Source of the DNA: Shewanella psychrotolerans
GTDB lineage: Bacteria; Pseudomonadota; Gammaproteobacteria; Enterobacterales; Shewanellaceae
DNA length: 64,000 bases
Direction of reading: 5' to 3'
Assembly (NCBI RefSeq): GCF_019457595.1
Contig: NZ_CP080419.1
Coordinates: forward strand, 3,720,001 to 3,784,000
The position numbers and the translations under genes are program-made. A model generated the notes under the pieces. That model worked only from the letters and a program-made list of their open reading frames with translations, searched no databases and had not been told where the DNA came from. The number at the start of each line of letters is the position of its first letter. The stretch's first letter is position 1. This document shows positions 37,371-46,942 of this stretch, piece after piece.

Positions 37371-37396
37371 AAAAAGGGAGCTTAGCTCCCTTTTTT
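37371..37396. terminator. Bidirectional terminator between csgA and csgD
   Basis: AAAAAGGGAGC TTA GCTCCCTTTTTT with runs of A and T on the two sides, serving both converging transcripts. Confidence 0.92.
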
Positions 37397-37401
37397 GCTT
37401 T

Positions 37402-38067
37402 TTATGAACACAGTTCAAACTGACTTTGATAAGTCTGTGCCCACCTTAAAAGCTCAACTCGATTACGTGATTGTGTCTTTCTAAAGATAGAGGAAATATG
37501 AGCTTTTACCGTATGCTCACTGATGCAAAGTTGATGTGCAATCTCCTTGTTTCGCGCACCACTTGATACCAACTGAATAATCACCCGCTCTCGACCCGTT
37601 AACATCTGCAGCATAGCAATCGTATCTTGATCGCAATCTGTTTGATTATCTAATCGTTTAACCAAATGATTAAAAGTATTACTCAATAACGCTCTTTCGT
37701 ACCAAAGTTCATTAGCCACCATTTTCCGCAACCCGGTTAATAGCAAATCCATCCCCTGATCGGTATACAAAAGACCCTTAACACCTAATAACAAAGCTGC
37801 TTGAGGATCTAAGGTGTTACGCTCCACCTGATAAAGGGCGATAGGCGCCTGATTGATTAATCTCGAGGCCAACAAAGGGATACCTTTACTGTCTAATGCT
37901 GTCCCCTTTTGAGCCACGAGAAAAAGGCGGTTACACTCCTTCGTTATGATCAAGTCTGATGGTTTTTTCACCACAACAGTTTTCAAGCCTATTGAGTCCG
38001 CTAATATAGCGAGGTGACACGGGGCTGAAACTTGATGAATAAACACTAACTCATCGATATTGTTCAT
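37402..38067 (-). CDS. csgD: CsgD-like LuxR-family transcriptional regulator
   Basis: 221 residues. N-terminal receiver-like region without clear phospho-acceptor signature, and C-terminal GerE-type helix-turn-helix (about residues 155-210, LTGRERVIIQLVSSGARNKEIAHQLCISEHTVKAHISSIF). Size and place match CsgD, the master activator of curli in enterobacteria. Start 38067 is supported by AGGGAGAGAG. It is on the same strand as csgEFG but separated by about 400 bp with a terminator, so it has its own promoter. Confidence 0.85.
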   Translation of the reverse strand: MNNIDELVFIHQVSAPCHLAILADSIGLKTVVVKKPSDLIITKECNRLFLVAQKGTALDSKGIPLLASRLINQAPIALYQVERNTLDPQAALLLGVKGLLYTDQGMDLLLTGLRKMVANELWYERALLSNTFNHLVKRLDNQTDCDQDTIAMLQMLTGRERVIIQLVSSGARNKEIAHQLCISEHTVKAHISSIFRKTQSRNRVELLRWAQTYQSQFELCS

Positions 38068-38471
38068 TGATCTCTCTCCCTGAATCAAATATTTCTATCT
38101 CTGCTAATGCGGTAATTGTTTTTATCTTGCAATGAACTATCTATGGATAATAAATAGGCTCTTCCTAGCCTCAATCTTATCCAAATAGCCCATAAACCTA
38201 TGGTAAAAACATCGTTGAAAGACCAACAGAGCCATATTTGTAACAAATGGGTTTTGCTCTTCTGAAAAATCACACTGCAATGCGAACAATATTAATACAA
38301 TATTTGTGTCAGCACTATCTACAAACAAAGCATTTATTAGACGAAAGCTGCACAAAATAAGGACTAAAAAATATAATACACTTAAAAATAGTAAAATAGA
38401 TGACAAAAAGGCTAGCGCTTCTAGCCTTTTAAATCTGCACTACAACATCGATTTCTCTGTGAGAAATAAAC
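38068..38471. other. csgD upstream region and csgG 3' region
   Basis: 404 bp with the csgG terminator (38405-38430) and then AT-rich sequence leading to csgD. Small reverse and forward frames here look like chance. No strong -35/-10 pair could be named. Confidence 0.45.
38405..38430 (-). terminator. Terminator of csgEFG
   Basis: On the - strand AAAAGGCTAG AAGCG CTAGCCTTTTT, about 42 bp after the csgG stop. Confidence 0.85.
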
Positions 38472-39257
38472 TCAACCTTCAGATACCTCAATAGGTTCAG
38501 CGGGACTCCAATACCCCATTTTTATCCCCTTATCAACCAGTTCAGATACAGCTAATTCAATGGCTTGAAGCACGCAAAATTGCACAGGCTCGTTAGTTGT
38601 AAAACCGACTTCAGCTTCAGCAAGTCTATTTAGACTCGTAAAACGCATTAAACCTGCCCGCATCTCCTGTGAAAAAACTTTCTTGCTGGTGGATATTGAC
38701 ATCATGACTTTTCCTGTATGCACATCAACAGCCCGCAAATAAATAGTAACTTGGTCCTCGCGATACATCTCAGAAGCGCCTATGCCATAGTACTCAACAC
38801 CCGTGCCTCCTGTGCTGATATTTGTTTCATAACTAATAATCCCACCCTCTAATAACAGCCTTGCATTAGTCAGTTGAGGGACGTCATCAGTTTTGGAGCT
38901 ACCCGGCTGTTTTTTAGTTATCTTTCGTTCAGTTAATAAGTTTTGCAACCCTTCCCTTTCCACCGGTGTAAACCATTTAGAATCGAGTAAGGTTTGCACC
39001 AACATAGATGTAGCACCTTGAGTAACTGCAGTAGAAAATGAACTAACATTTTGCTGAGGTTTATATTGCCCTGTTTGATCTCTAAATGAGTACACTGCAA
39101 CAGGAATGGGATACTTAGGGCCAGGCTTTGCCATCAGCGATTGCATTGTATCGCTAATAGGATTGAGTTGAGCCTCACTGATATTCAACTCTGGTTTAGG
39201 AACCAAACTGCAAGCAGACAAACACACTAGTGATGCCAAAGCTATTATCTTTTTCAT
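38472..39257 (-). CDS. csgG: Curli secretion-channel lipoprotein CsgG
   Basis: 261 residues. Lipoprotein signal MKKIIALASLVCLSAC, with Cys at residue 16, and the CsgG fold (VAVYSFRDQTGQYKPQQ, GATSMLVQTLLDSKWF, RLLLEGGIISYETN). CsgG forms the nonameric outer-membrane pore that exports curlin. ATG at 39257 is preceded by GGAGGG at six bases; the longer frame begins GTG immediately before. It lies 3 bp after csgF. Confidence 0.95.
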   Translation of the reverse strand: MKKIIALASLVCLSACSLVPKPELNISEAQLNPISDTMQSLMAKPGPKYPIPVAVYSFRDQTGQYKPQQNVSSFSTAVTQGATSMLVQTLLDSKWFTPVEREGLQNLLTERKITKKQPGSSKTDDVPQLTNARLLLEGGIISYETNISTGGTGVEYYGIGASEMYREDQVTIYLRAVDVHTGKVMMSISTSKKVFSQEMRAGLMRFTSLNRLAEAEVGFTTNEPVQFCVLQAIELAVSELVDKGIKMGYWSPAEPIEVSEG

Positions 39258-39260
39258 CAC

Positions 39261-39647
39261 TTACCCTCCGTATGTCGGCATTTCAATAACGGTCACTTCA
39301 CCTGTCAGCAAGTTAGTGATAGTTAACATTACCCCACCACCAATAGAAGCGACTTCAATTCTAAAATCACCGGTATCATAAGTTCCATCGGTGATTTCAC
39401 CGTTAGCCACACCTCTAGTAATCGTATTCAAGATATTGCGCTCTAACGACTCTTTAAAACGGGTAACGAAATCTTTCTCATTACTTTCCGCTGTATGATC
39501 ATTTTGCGCATTAGCTTTATTTAATAAATAAGAGCCATTAAGCGCTGAACCACCAAAACTCGGATTGATTGGTGTATAGACCAACTCAGTACCATGGGTA
39601 GCAAAAGCCATAAAAACTGCAGTGATAATTAACATCCTGTTTTTCAT
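39261..39647 (-). CDS. csgF: Curli assembly factor CsgF
   Basis: 128 residues with signal peptide. The conserved N-terminal mature segment ELVYTPINPSFGGSALNGSYLLNKANAQND is the CsgG-binding and constriction-forming region of CsgF. The mature C-terminal part helps the nucleator reach the surface. AGGAAG before the ATG; middle gene of csgEFG. Confidence 0.95.
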   Translation of the reverse strand: MKNRMLIITAVFMAFATHGTELVYTPINPSFGGSALNGSYLLNKANAQNDHTAESNEKDFVTRFKESLERNILNTITRGVANGEITDGTYDTGDFRIEVASIGGGVMLTITNLLTGEVTVIEMPTYGG

Positions 39648-39656
39648 TATATCTTC

Positions 39657-40052
39657 CTAATATCCATCTGATTCATCAGCGAACTCACCAGTAATAGCAT
39701 TGGCTCTAACCTGGGCAAGATGATCTATTGTCAACAAAATGGCCTGTTCAGCTCTTTCTTTTATCGGGCTAGCTCTACGTCCAAAATGGGTTTTATAAAT
39801 TGTTACCCCATTAACTTCTAACGTTAGCAGCGTTCCAGCTTGAGGGAATACAGTCTCGAAAAGAGTGACATTGAATCCTTGAGTAAAAGGCAGATCACGC
39901 CAATAACTTGAGTAGTAAAAACCAAAGTCTTTACCAAAACGAGTTAACGTCCTATCAATCACTAAGCCACTGATATCAATATCACTATCTTCGGCACTTA
40001 ATGGCAGCGAGCAACAGCATAAAACTACCAATGCACAAATATTTAACCGCAT
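39657..40052 (-). CDS. csgE: Curli secretion specificity factor CsgE
   Basis: 131 residues with signal peptide MRLNICALVVLCCCSLPLSA. Matches CsgE by DISGLVIDRTLTRFGKDFGFYYSSYWRD and EQAILLTIDHL. Periplasmic adaptor that caps CsgG and brings curlin to it. First gene of the operon, AGGTG eight bases before the ATG. Confidence 0.93.
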   Translation of the reverse strand: MRLNICALVVLCCCSLPLSAEDSDIDISGLVIDRTLTRFGKDFGFYYSSYWRDLPFTQGFNVTLFETVFPQAGTLLTLEVNGVTIYKTHFGRRASPIKERAEQAILLTIDHLAQVRANAITGEFADESDGY

Positions 40053-40372
40053 AACAATCGCACCTATTTAATCCATAACCGATGCAGAATAAATCAACTG
40101 AAAACGATATCTTCCATCACAAAGTACTGGTTAACAATAACCAGTACGATTTAGTAGAACAAAGCTAACAGCAATTGGTGTTTTTGGGCAGTGATACCGC
40201 AGCAGAGAATGAAGGGATTAGTAAATGTAGAAAAAAGGAGTAATACTTTTGGGTAATAGCGATTTATGGATTTTTAGACGAATAAAAGTGTCAGAAAAAG
40301 AAAAACCCAATCAAATGACTGGGTTTAGGGTACTCATACTAGTTAATCTTACATAACTATAATAACTGGGAT
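40053..40372. other. Gap between csgE and ssb
   Basis: 320 bp. Contains the csgEFG promoter region (no clear elements), and the ssb terminator (40300-40329). Otherwise AT-rich with no gene seen. Confidence 0.45.
40300..40329 (-). terminator. Terminator after ssb
   Basis: On the - strand AAACCCAGTCATTTGATTGGGTTTTTC: stem AACCCAGT/ATTGGGTT, then T-rich. Confidence 0.8.
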
Positions 40373-41044
40373 CTAAAACGGGATATCGTCATCCCAACCA
40401 TCATCCAAATCTGGCGTAAAGTTTTGCTGTGGCTGCGGCGCTGGACGTTGCTGCGGAGCTTGCTGCTGCGGAGCAGCTTGAGGCTTAGGTGCATAAGCTG
40501 GCGCTGATTGCTGCTGTGGTGCTCCGTATCCTTGCTGTGATGCAGGTGCAGCTTGCTGTTGTGGCGCATAACCTTGTTGAGTAGCGGGTTGTGCGGCAGG
40601 ACGAGGAGCTGGCGCAGTTTGAGCTTGCGGTGCATATTGGTTTTGCTGTGGCGCATAACCACCTGCACTTTGGCCCATACCACCTTGCTGCTGACCACCT
40701 TGACCACGGCTGTCTAGCATCTGCATCTCACTGGCGTTGATCTCAGTTTTGTAACGATCTTGCCCAGTTTGCTGATCTTGCCACTTGCTAGTCTGCAGTT
40801 TACCTTCGAGATAAACTTTAGAACCTTTCTTTAGGTATTCACCTGCGATTTCAGCTAAGCGACGATACATTACAATATTGTGCCACTCTGTACGCTCTTG
40901 CACCTGACCTTGCTGGTCTTTCCAAGACTCACTGGTCGCCACTGTAAAGTTGGCTACGGCATTGCCATTTGGCATGTAGCGTACTTCAGGGTCTTTCCCT
41001 AAGTTACCGACCAAAATTACTTTATTGACACCACGACTGGCCAT
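40373..41044 (-). CDS. ssb: Single-stranded DNA-binding protein
   Basis: 223 residues. N-terminal OB fold ([44 protein letters not shown]) about 1-110, a long Q/P/A-rich disordered linker (about 110-205) and the acidic tip [10 protein letters not shown] that docks repair and replication partners. Longer linker than E. coli SSB (178 aa). No obvious LexA box precedes it. Confidence 0.96.
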   Translation of the reverse strand: MASRGVNKVILVGNLGKDPEVRYMPNGNAVANFTVATSESWKDQQGQVQERTEWHNIVMYRRLAEIAGEYLKKGSKVYLEGKLQTSKWQDQQTGQDRYKTEINASEMQMLDSRGQGGQQQGGMGQSAGGYAPQQNQYAPQAQTAPAPRPAAQPATQQGYAPQQQAAPASQQGYGAPQQQSAPAYAPKPQAAPQQQAPQQRPAPQPQQNFTPDLDDGWDDDIPF

Positions 41045-41121
41045 TGAAATCTCCTGCGATATTCTTACAAATCTAATATAAATACTGCTTAACGGGTGAG
41101 GTCAACTCAAGTCCCAAACAG

Positions 41122-42489
41122 TTAATTGACAGAGCCTAACACAGCTCGCGCTTGTCTCAAATCGAAATGCTCATCAACTTTCAAATAAGCGACTTTCTCT
41201 TCAAGAACAACAATAGCCTCTGCGACACCAGGGAGCTGTGACAGCTCTGTAACCATGTTTCTAGCTTGCTCTTTACCTTCAACCTTGGCTTCTAATGTGT
41301 AGCTCTTTAACAACACAGGATTTTCCATTCCGAGCGTCAACACTAACCAAATAAACATTAAGCCTAAGGCGACAGCAAATACCCCTGCTGCACCGACTAA
41401 TTGATAGGCACCGCCACCGAGTAATCCGCCACAAAACGCCCCTAAAAATTGGCTAGTCGAATACACTCCCATAGCTGAGCCTTTATCCCCTACCGGACAA
41501 AATTTAGCAATCAAGCTCGGCAATGAGGCTTCAAGATAGTTAAATCCAGTAAAAAACAGCACAATCGCAGCGCTTAGCACCACTAAGCTATTAGCAAATA
41601 ACGCCATTGAAGCGAGCGCTGCCATCATGATTAACAGGGCAATTTGAAAGGTAGCCTTAGTGTTTTTCTTTTTCACGCCAATGATGATCAGCGGCACCAT
41701 AAGGAAAAAGGCACCCACAAAAGCAGGAAAATAGAGCATCCAGTGCTTTTCTTTGACTAAGCCGGCATCGACTAAGTCCAGTGGTAATGCGACAAATACC
41801 GCGGTTAACACCAAATGCAAAATAAAAATACCTGCATCTAACCTAATCAATTGCGGATCTTTGAGCATGGCTTTAAGTTTAGCCGGCGCGGCAACCGTGT
41901 CGCCTTTCGGTGCTTGGCTAATTGGGTTAGGCACCAGCAACTGTACAATCACCATGCCTAACAGCGCTAAACCCGCCGTCATGGCAAACAAGCCAGATAG
42001 ACCAAGATGCTGCGCGACAATGGGGCCGACCAACAGCGAAAGCGCAAAGGAGAAACCGATACACATACCGATAATCGCCATCACTTTTGTGCGCTGTTCA
42101 TCGCGAGTTAAATCGGCAGCTAAGGCTAACACGGCCGCAGCAATTGCGCCCATTCCCTGCATGGCCCGCCCTAAAACCACCCCATAAATAGAATCAGCCA
42201 TCGCCGCAACGACGCTACCGACAGCAAACATTAGCAATCCGATTAAAATAATGGGCTTACGACCATATTTATCAGACAGAATCCCCATAGGGATCTGCAA
42301 TACCGCCTGAGTTAACCCATATGCACCAATAGCAATCCCCACCCATAACGGTGAAAATCCCTCTAAGTGTTGCCCATAAAGTGCGAAGACAGGCATGATC
42401 ATAAATAAGCCCATCATTCGCAAACCAAAGACACTGGCTAAAGAAAATGCGACTTTTTGCTCAGTCTTAGACAGTCCATTATTGGCCAT
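41122..42489 (-). CDS. yajR: YajR-type MFS transporter
   Basis: 455 residues. Twelve-helix MFS permease with the motif-A segment GILSDKYGRKPII, followed by a C-terminal ferredoxin-like domain (about residues 395-455, AKVEGKEQARNMVTELSQLPGV...AYLKVDEHF) matching the YAM domain of E. coli YajR. Substrate unknown. It sits between ssb and uvrA. Confidence 0.85.
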   Translation of the reverse strand: MANNGLSKTEQKVAFSLASVFGLRMMGLFMIMPVFALYGQHLEGFSPLWVGIAIGAYGLTQAVLQIPMGILSDKYGRKPIILIGLLMFAVGSVVAAMADSIYGVVLGRAMQGMGAIAAAVLALAADLTRDEQRTKVMAIIGMCIGFSFALSLLVGPIVAQHLGLSGLFAMTAGLALLGMVIVQLLVPNPISQAPKGDTVAAPAKLKAMLKDPQLIRLDAGIFILHLVLTAVFVALPLDLVDAGLVKEKHWMLYFPAFVGAFFLMVPLIIIGVKKKNTKATFQIALLIMMAALASMALFANSLVVLSAAIVLFFTGFNYLEASLPSLIAKFCPVGDKGSAMGVYSTSQFLGAFCGGLLGGGAYQLVGAAGVFAVALGLMFIWLVLTLGMENPVLLKSYTLEAKVEGKEQARNMVTELSQLPGVAEAIVVLEEKVAYLKVDEHFDLRQARAVLGSVN

Positions 42490-42717
42490 TTTTCGCCCTG
42501 ATCTGAATTCATAAATAAGTCGAGCATGTTATCACGAAGATTAGATTCAGCTCAAAAAGAAAAAATGAAAGATGCGATATATATGCAAGATTATCTTAAT
42601 GCTTTAGCGGCAAACAAGATGTTAGTAGTCAATCTTCTAATAGAGGCTTTTCTATGACCTGCTTCAAATTTTATGCGATAATCAGCCTCTTTTTTATTCG
42701 GCCAATCAGAGAGACAG

Positions 42718-45543
42718 ATGGACAAGATTGAAGTTCGTGGCGCCCGCACCCACAATCTAAAAAACATCAACCTGACAATCCCAAGGGACAAGTTGATCGT
42801 GATCACTGGCCTATCGGGCTCAGGTAAATCATCATTAGCCTTCGATACCCTATATGCCGAGGGGCAGCGTCGTTACGTCGAGTCACTTTCTGCCTACGCT
42901 CGTCAGTTTTTAAGCTTGATGGAGAAACCCGATGTCGATCATATTGAAGGTTTAAGCCCTGCGATCTCTATCGAACAGAAATCCACCTCTCACAATCCAC
43001 GCTCTACCGTGGGTACTATTACCGAAATTTATGATTATTTAAGATTGTTGTTTGCCCGCGTCGGCGAACCAAGATGTCCAACTCATAATCAACCTCTAGC
43101 GGCACAAACCATTAGCCAAATGGTTGATAAAGTATTAGAAATGCCAGAAGGCAGCCGCCTAATGCTATTGGCACCAGTGATTAACGATCGCAAAGGAGAG
43201 CATGTAAAACTGCTCGATAGCCTTTCGGCACAAGGTTTTATCCGTGCCCGTATCGATGGCGAGGTGTGTGATCTTTCCGACCCACCAACCCTCGAGCTGC
43301 ACGTTAAGCACACCATCGAGGTTGTCGTCGATCGTTTCAAGGTGCGTGATGATATTACTCAGCGTTTAGCGGAATCATTCGAAACAGCACTAGAGCTTTC
43401 TGGTGGTATCGCCACTGTCGCCTCTATGGATGGCGATATTGAAGAGCTGCTCTTTTCGGCCAACTTTGCCTGCCCACACTGCGGTTACTCTATGGCGGAA
43501 CTCGAGCCACGCATATTTTCATTTAATAATCCGGCTGGCGCCTGCCAAACCTGTGACGGCTTAGGTGTGCAGCAGTTTTTTGATGCCGACAGAGTGATCA
43601 CTAACACCGAGCTATCCCTTGCTGGCGGAGCGATACGCGGTTGGGATCGACGTAATTTCTATTACTTTCAGATGCTCAGTTCATTGGCCGAACATTATAA
43701 GTTTGATGTTGAAGTGCCCTATGAGCAACTTAGCGATAAAGTGCGCCAAATTGTGCTTCATGGTTCAGGCAAAGAAAGCATCGCGTTTAAGTACATCAAC
43801 GATCGCGGCGATGTCGTGGTACGTAACCACCCTTTCGAGGGGATCTTAAATAATATGGACAGGCGCTATCGTGAAACCGAATCTAATTCAGTTCGCGAAG
43901 AGTTAGCCAAGTATATTAATACTCAGGCCTGTAAAAGCTGTGGAGGCTCACGTCTACGTGAAGAGGCGCGTAATGTCTTTATCGAAGACCTTAATCTACC
44001 AAAGCTGACCGAGTGGTCTATTGGCGAGGCGATGAGCTATTTTGAACAGCTATCCCTCACGGGACAGCGCGCTCAGATCGCCGAAAAGATCTTAAAAGAG
44101 GTGCGCGATCGCTTAGGCTTCTTGGTCAATGTCGGGCTTAACTATTTGAGCCTGTCTCGCTCTGCTGACACCTTGTCTGGCGGAGAGGCACAGCGTATTC
44201 GTCTAGCCAGCCAGATTGGCGCAGGTCTTGTCGGCGTGATGTATGTTCTCGACGAACCCTCCATTGGCCTGCATCAACGTGATAACGAACGCTTACTGCA
44301 AACCCTGATTCACTTAAGGGATCTGGGAAATACCGTTATTGTAGTGGAGCACGATGAAGACGCCATACGCATGGCGGATCACATTATCGATATCGGTCCA
44401 GGCGCGGGGATTCATGGTGGCGAGGTGATTTGTGATGGCTCCTTAGATGACATCATCAGCTGTAAAGACTCAGTAACTGGACAATATATCTCTGGCACTA
44501 AACAGATCCACATCAGCGAAACGCCAGCACAATATAACCCTGAGCAAGTCATCGAGCTGTTTGGCGCTACGGGTAACAACTTGAAGAACGTTGATTTAAC
44601 CATACCAGTAGGCCTATTTACCTGTGTAACGGGCGTGTCAGGCTCAGGTAAATCAACGCTTATCAACGATACATTTTATAAGATTGCTCATCGTCAGCTC
44701 AATGGTGCTACCGTCGATGAACCCGCCCCTTATAAGCGAATAGAGGGGATGGATCATTGCGATAAAGTGGTCGATATCGATCAAAGCCCCATCGGTCGTA
44801 CACCGCGATCGAATCCGGCAACTTATACCGGTATCTTTACCCCTATTCGTGAGCTGTTCGCCGCCACACAAGAAGCCAGAACCCGTGGCTATAAACCGGG
44901 GCGTTTCTCTTTTAACGTAAAAGGTGGACGCTGTGAGGCATGTCAGGGCGATGGTCTGATCAAAGTTGAGATGCACTTCCTACCGGATGTCTATGTACCG
45001 TGCGATAGCTGTAAGAGTAAACGCTATAATCGTGAAACCTTAGAGGTTCGTTATAAGGGCAAGAATATTCACGAAGTGTTAGAGATGACCGTTGAGGAAG
45101 CGCGAGAGTTCTTCGATGCCGTACCGGCCATAGCCCGTAAGCTACAAACCTTAATGGAAGTTGGCCTCTCTTATATCGGCCTTGGCCAGAGTGCAACCAC
45201 GCTATCAGGCGGTGAAGCACAACGGGTCAAACTGGCTAAAGAGCTGTCAAAACGCGACACAGGCAAAACCTTGTATATCTTAGATGAGCCGACGACAGGC
45301 TTACACTTCGCCGATATTCAGCTATTGCTAGATGTCTTGCATCGCCTTAAGGCCCACGGTAATACCATCGTAGTGATTGAACACAATCTCGATGTGATCA
45401 AAACCGCTGATTGGATCATCGATCTGGGTCCTGAAGGTGGTTCTGGTGGCGGCACTATTTTGGTCAGTGGTACGCCCAAGCAGGTTGCCGAGCACCCAAC
45501 ATCGCACACTGCACGCTTCCTTAAGCCGCTGCTGCAAGCTTAA
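42718..45543 (+). CDS. uvrA: UvrABC excinuclease subunit A
   Basis: 941 residues, full length. Damage-recognition ATPase of nucleotide-excision repair. First Walker [15 protein letters not shown], second [14 protein letters not shown], and ABC signatures LSGGEAQR in both halves. Zinc modules CPHCGY...CQTC and CEACQGDG...CDSC are present. ATG after AGAGAGACAG. Strong terminator downstream. No LexA box recognised upstream, unlike E. coli. Confidence 0.97.
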   Translation: MDKIEVRGARTHNLKNINLTIPRDKLIVITGLSGSGKSSLAFDTLYAEGQRRYVESLSAYARQFLSLMEKPDVDHIEGLSPAISIEQKSTSHNPRSTVGTITEIYDYLRLLFARVGEPRCPTHNQPLAAQTISQMVDKVLEMPEGSRLMLLAPVINDRKGEHVKLLDSLSAQGFIRARIDGEVCDLSDPPTLELHVKHTIEVVVDRFKVRDDITQRLAESFETALELSGGIATVASMDGDIEELLFSANFACPHCGYSMAELEPRIFSFNNPAGACQTCDGLGVQQFFDADRVITNTELSLAGGAIRGWDRRNFYYFQMLSSLAEHYKFDVEVPYEQLSDKVRQIVLHGSGKESIAFKYINDRGDVVVRNHPFEGILNNMDRRYRETESNSVREELAKYINTQACKSCGGSRLREEARNVFIEDLNLPKLTEWSIGEAMSYFEQLSLTGQRAQIAEKILKEVRDRLGFLVNVGLNYLSLSRSADTLSGGEAQRIRLASQIGAGLVGVMYVLDEPSIGLHQRDNERLLQTLIHLRDLGNTVIVVEHDEDAIRMADHIIDIGPGAGIHGGEVICDGSLDDIISCKDSVTGQYISGTKQIHISETPAQYNPEQVIELFGATGNNLKNVDLTIPVGLFTCVTGVSGSGKSTLINDTFYKIAHRQLNGATVDEPAPYKRIEGMDHCDKVVDIDQSPIGRTPRSNPATYTGIFTPIRELFAATQEARTRGYKPGRFSFNVKGGRCEACQGDGLIKVEMHFLPDVYVPCDSCKSKRYNRETLEVRYKGKNIHEVLEMTVEEAREFFDAVPAIARKLQTLMEVGLSYIGLGQSATTLSGGEAQRVKLAKELSKRDTGKTLYILDEPTTGLHFADIQLLLDVLHRLKAHGNTIVVIEHNLDVIKTADWIIDLGPEGGSGGGTILVSGTPKQVAEHPTSHTARFLKPLLQA

Positions 45544-45566
45544 TATCGTTAGGTATTGAGCGTCTT

Positions 45567-45607
45567 AAAAAAGCCAGAGTGGTACTTAATACCGCTCTGG
45601 CTTTTTA
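45567..45607 (+). terminator. Terminator after uvrA
   Basis: AAAAAAGCCAGAG / CTCTGGCTTTTT with an inner GGTA/TACC stem; strong U-tract. Confidence 0.9.
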
Positions 45608-45689
45608 CTTTCTTTATCTTGCGTTTGCTTTCTTTATCTGACAACTAAATGTAGGTTAACTGTTACCGCCCAATAATGACTCGCTTTCA

Positions 45690-46709
45690 ATGGCATTGAT
45701 CGATTATCAAAAAATAGTCAATTCATTAAATCCAGCCTTGCTCACCATACTTGCAGCTTTGACTGTGATTGTTGGCTGCTCAAGCTCATCATCACAATGC
45801 GGCGAGCCATACACCCTAACTTGGACAGATCAACTGCAATTAGCCGCAGATATTGAAACCTTAAGTTCGCCCGATTTTGAAGGCCGAAAAACCGCGACTA
45901 CGGGAGCGACTCGCTCTCGCGCTTACATTGTTGAACGTATGCAACAGGCTAAATTAGCCCCGTGGAACCAAAGCTACGAGCAAGGTTTCGATTATGATTA
46001 TCAATTTGGTCGTCGCCATGGCGTTAATATTATCGGTATGCATCAAGCAGCAATCCCCAGCGAAAAATGGCGAATAGTCGTGGCGCATTATGATCATTTA
46101 GGCAAAAAAGGTTATACATACTATCCTGGAGCCGATGACAACGCTTCAGGCGTCTCAGCGATGCTCGCACTAGCAGAATATGTGTCTACACAAGCATCAG
46201 TACAACCTCTTTCCACCAACCTGCTTTTTGTCGCAACCGACGCTGAAGAGCCAGGATTATACGGCAGCGAAGCATTAGTCGAACGGCTCTTGCAACACGA
46301 TAGCGTGCCGACCAAACCACAAATTGAGTTAATGATAAATCTCGATATGATTGGCCGCCCAAGTCGGCGAAATCACATCTACATAGAAGGAAGACGTGGC
46401 TTTAATCAATTTGCACAACTCAAAGTGACCCTGCAACAAACTGTTGGGCTATGCATCAGGGCAAATCACCCACCCGAGGCGGGCAAATCGATTCAAAGGA
46501 TTGATTGGTTAAGGGCATCGGATCATTATCCTTTCCATAAAGCCAATATCCCTTGGCTATACTTTGGTGTCCCACCACATCAGGACTATCACCAACCGAG
46601 TGATAAAGCCGCAAAGATAGATATGAATTTTCTAGCGGCTGTGACAGAAACAGCCTATCAACTGCTAGTTATTGACAGTTATCTCTTAAATAACCAACTA
46701 AAACAGTAA
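45690..46709 (+). CDS. M28-family zinc peptidase, probable lipoprotein
   Basis: 339 residues. Signal with lipobox-like IVGC (Cys about 30) suggests an envelope lipoprotein. M28 aminopeptidase core: metal ligands in AHYDHLG and GADDNASG, catalytic and metal acids in TDAEEPGLYGSEAL and INLDMIGRP, final histidine in FGVPPHQDYHQPSD. Removes N-terminal residues from peptides; specificity unknown. Stands alone between terminator and deaD promoter. Confidence 0.9.
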   Translation: MALIDYQKIVNSLNPALLTILAALTVIVGCSSSSSQCGEPYTLTWTDQLQLAADIETLSSPDFEGRKTATTGATRSRAYIVERMQQAKLAPWNQSYEQGFDYDYQFGRRHGVNIIGMHQAAIPSEKWRIVVAHYDHLGKKGYTYYPGADDNASGVSAMLALAEYVSTQASVQPLSTNLLFVATDAEEPGLYGSEALVERLLQHDSVPTKPQIELMINLDMIGRPSRRNHIYIEGRRGFNQFAQLKVTLQQTVGLCIRANHPPEAGKSIQRIDWLRASDHYPFHKANIPWLYFGVPPHQDYHQPSDKAAKIDMNFLAAVTETAYQLLVIDSYLLNNQLKQ

Positions 46710-46826
46710 ACAACTTTGTTTTTTTAGAACACTTAACTTATTGTTAATATTAGTTATCACCAACCAATTAATCAGTTAAACACTAAACATACAATCATAG
46801 TGGTGGAAAATTACATAACCTCTTGC

Positions 46827-46832
46827 TATAAT
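46827..46832 (+). promoter_or_regulatory. Extended -10 promoter of deaD
   Basis: TGC-TATAAT, a perfect extended -10, about 110 bp before the ATG at 46943; no good -35. The resulting leader of about 105 nt holds a small hairpin AGTGCA/TGCACT (46900-46917). A long leader is typical of cold-shock DEAD-box genes, but this is inference. Confidence 0.6.
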
Positions 46833-46942
46833 GCTCGGCTTATTAAAGCAAATTTTGTTGCGGGAAGTCGACACGGGGTTGATTTTCTGTCTATAAATAA
46901 GTGCATTTTACTGCACTCTGTTATTCCACAAGGCTACAACCC

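Noticed and set aside
38137..38406. 89-aa and 62-aa frames between csgD and csgG
   Set aside because: No ribosome-binding site, low-complexity AT-rich composition, and they cross the csgG terminator.
42490..42717. LexA (SOS) box shared by ssb and uvrA as in E. coli
   Set aside because: I found no CTGT-N8-ACAG in this gap or in front of ssb (41045-41121), and yajR separates the two genes, so the E. coli arrangement does not apply.
46833..46942. Riboswitch or cold-shock thermosensor in the deaD leader
   Set aside because: Only a small six-base hairpin is visible and no known riboswitch consensus was recognised.
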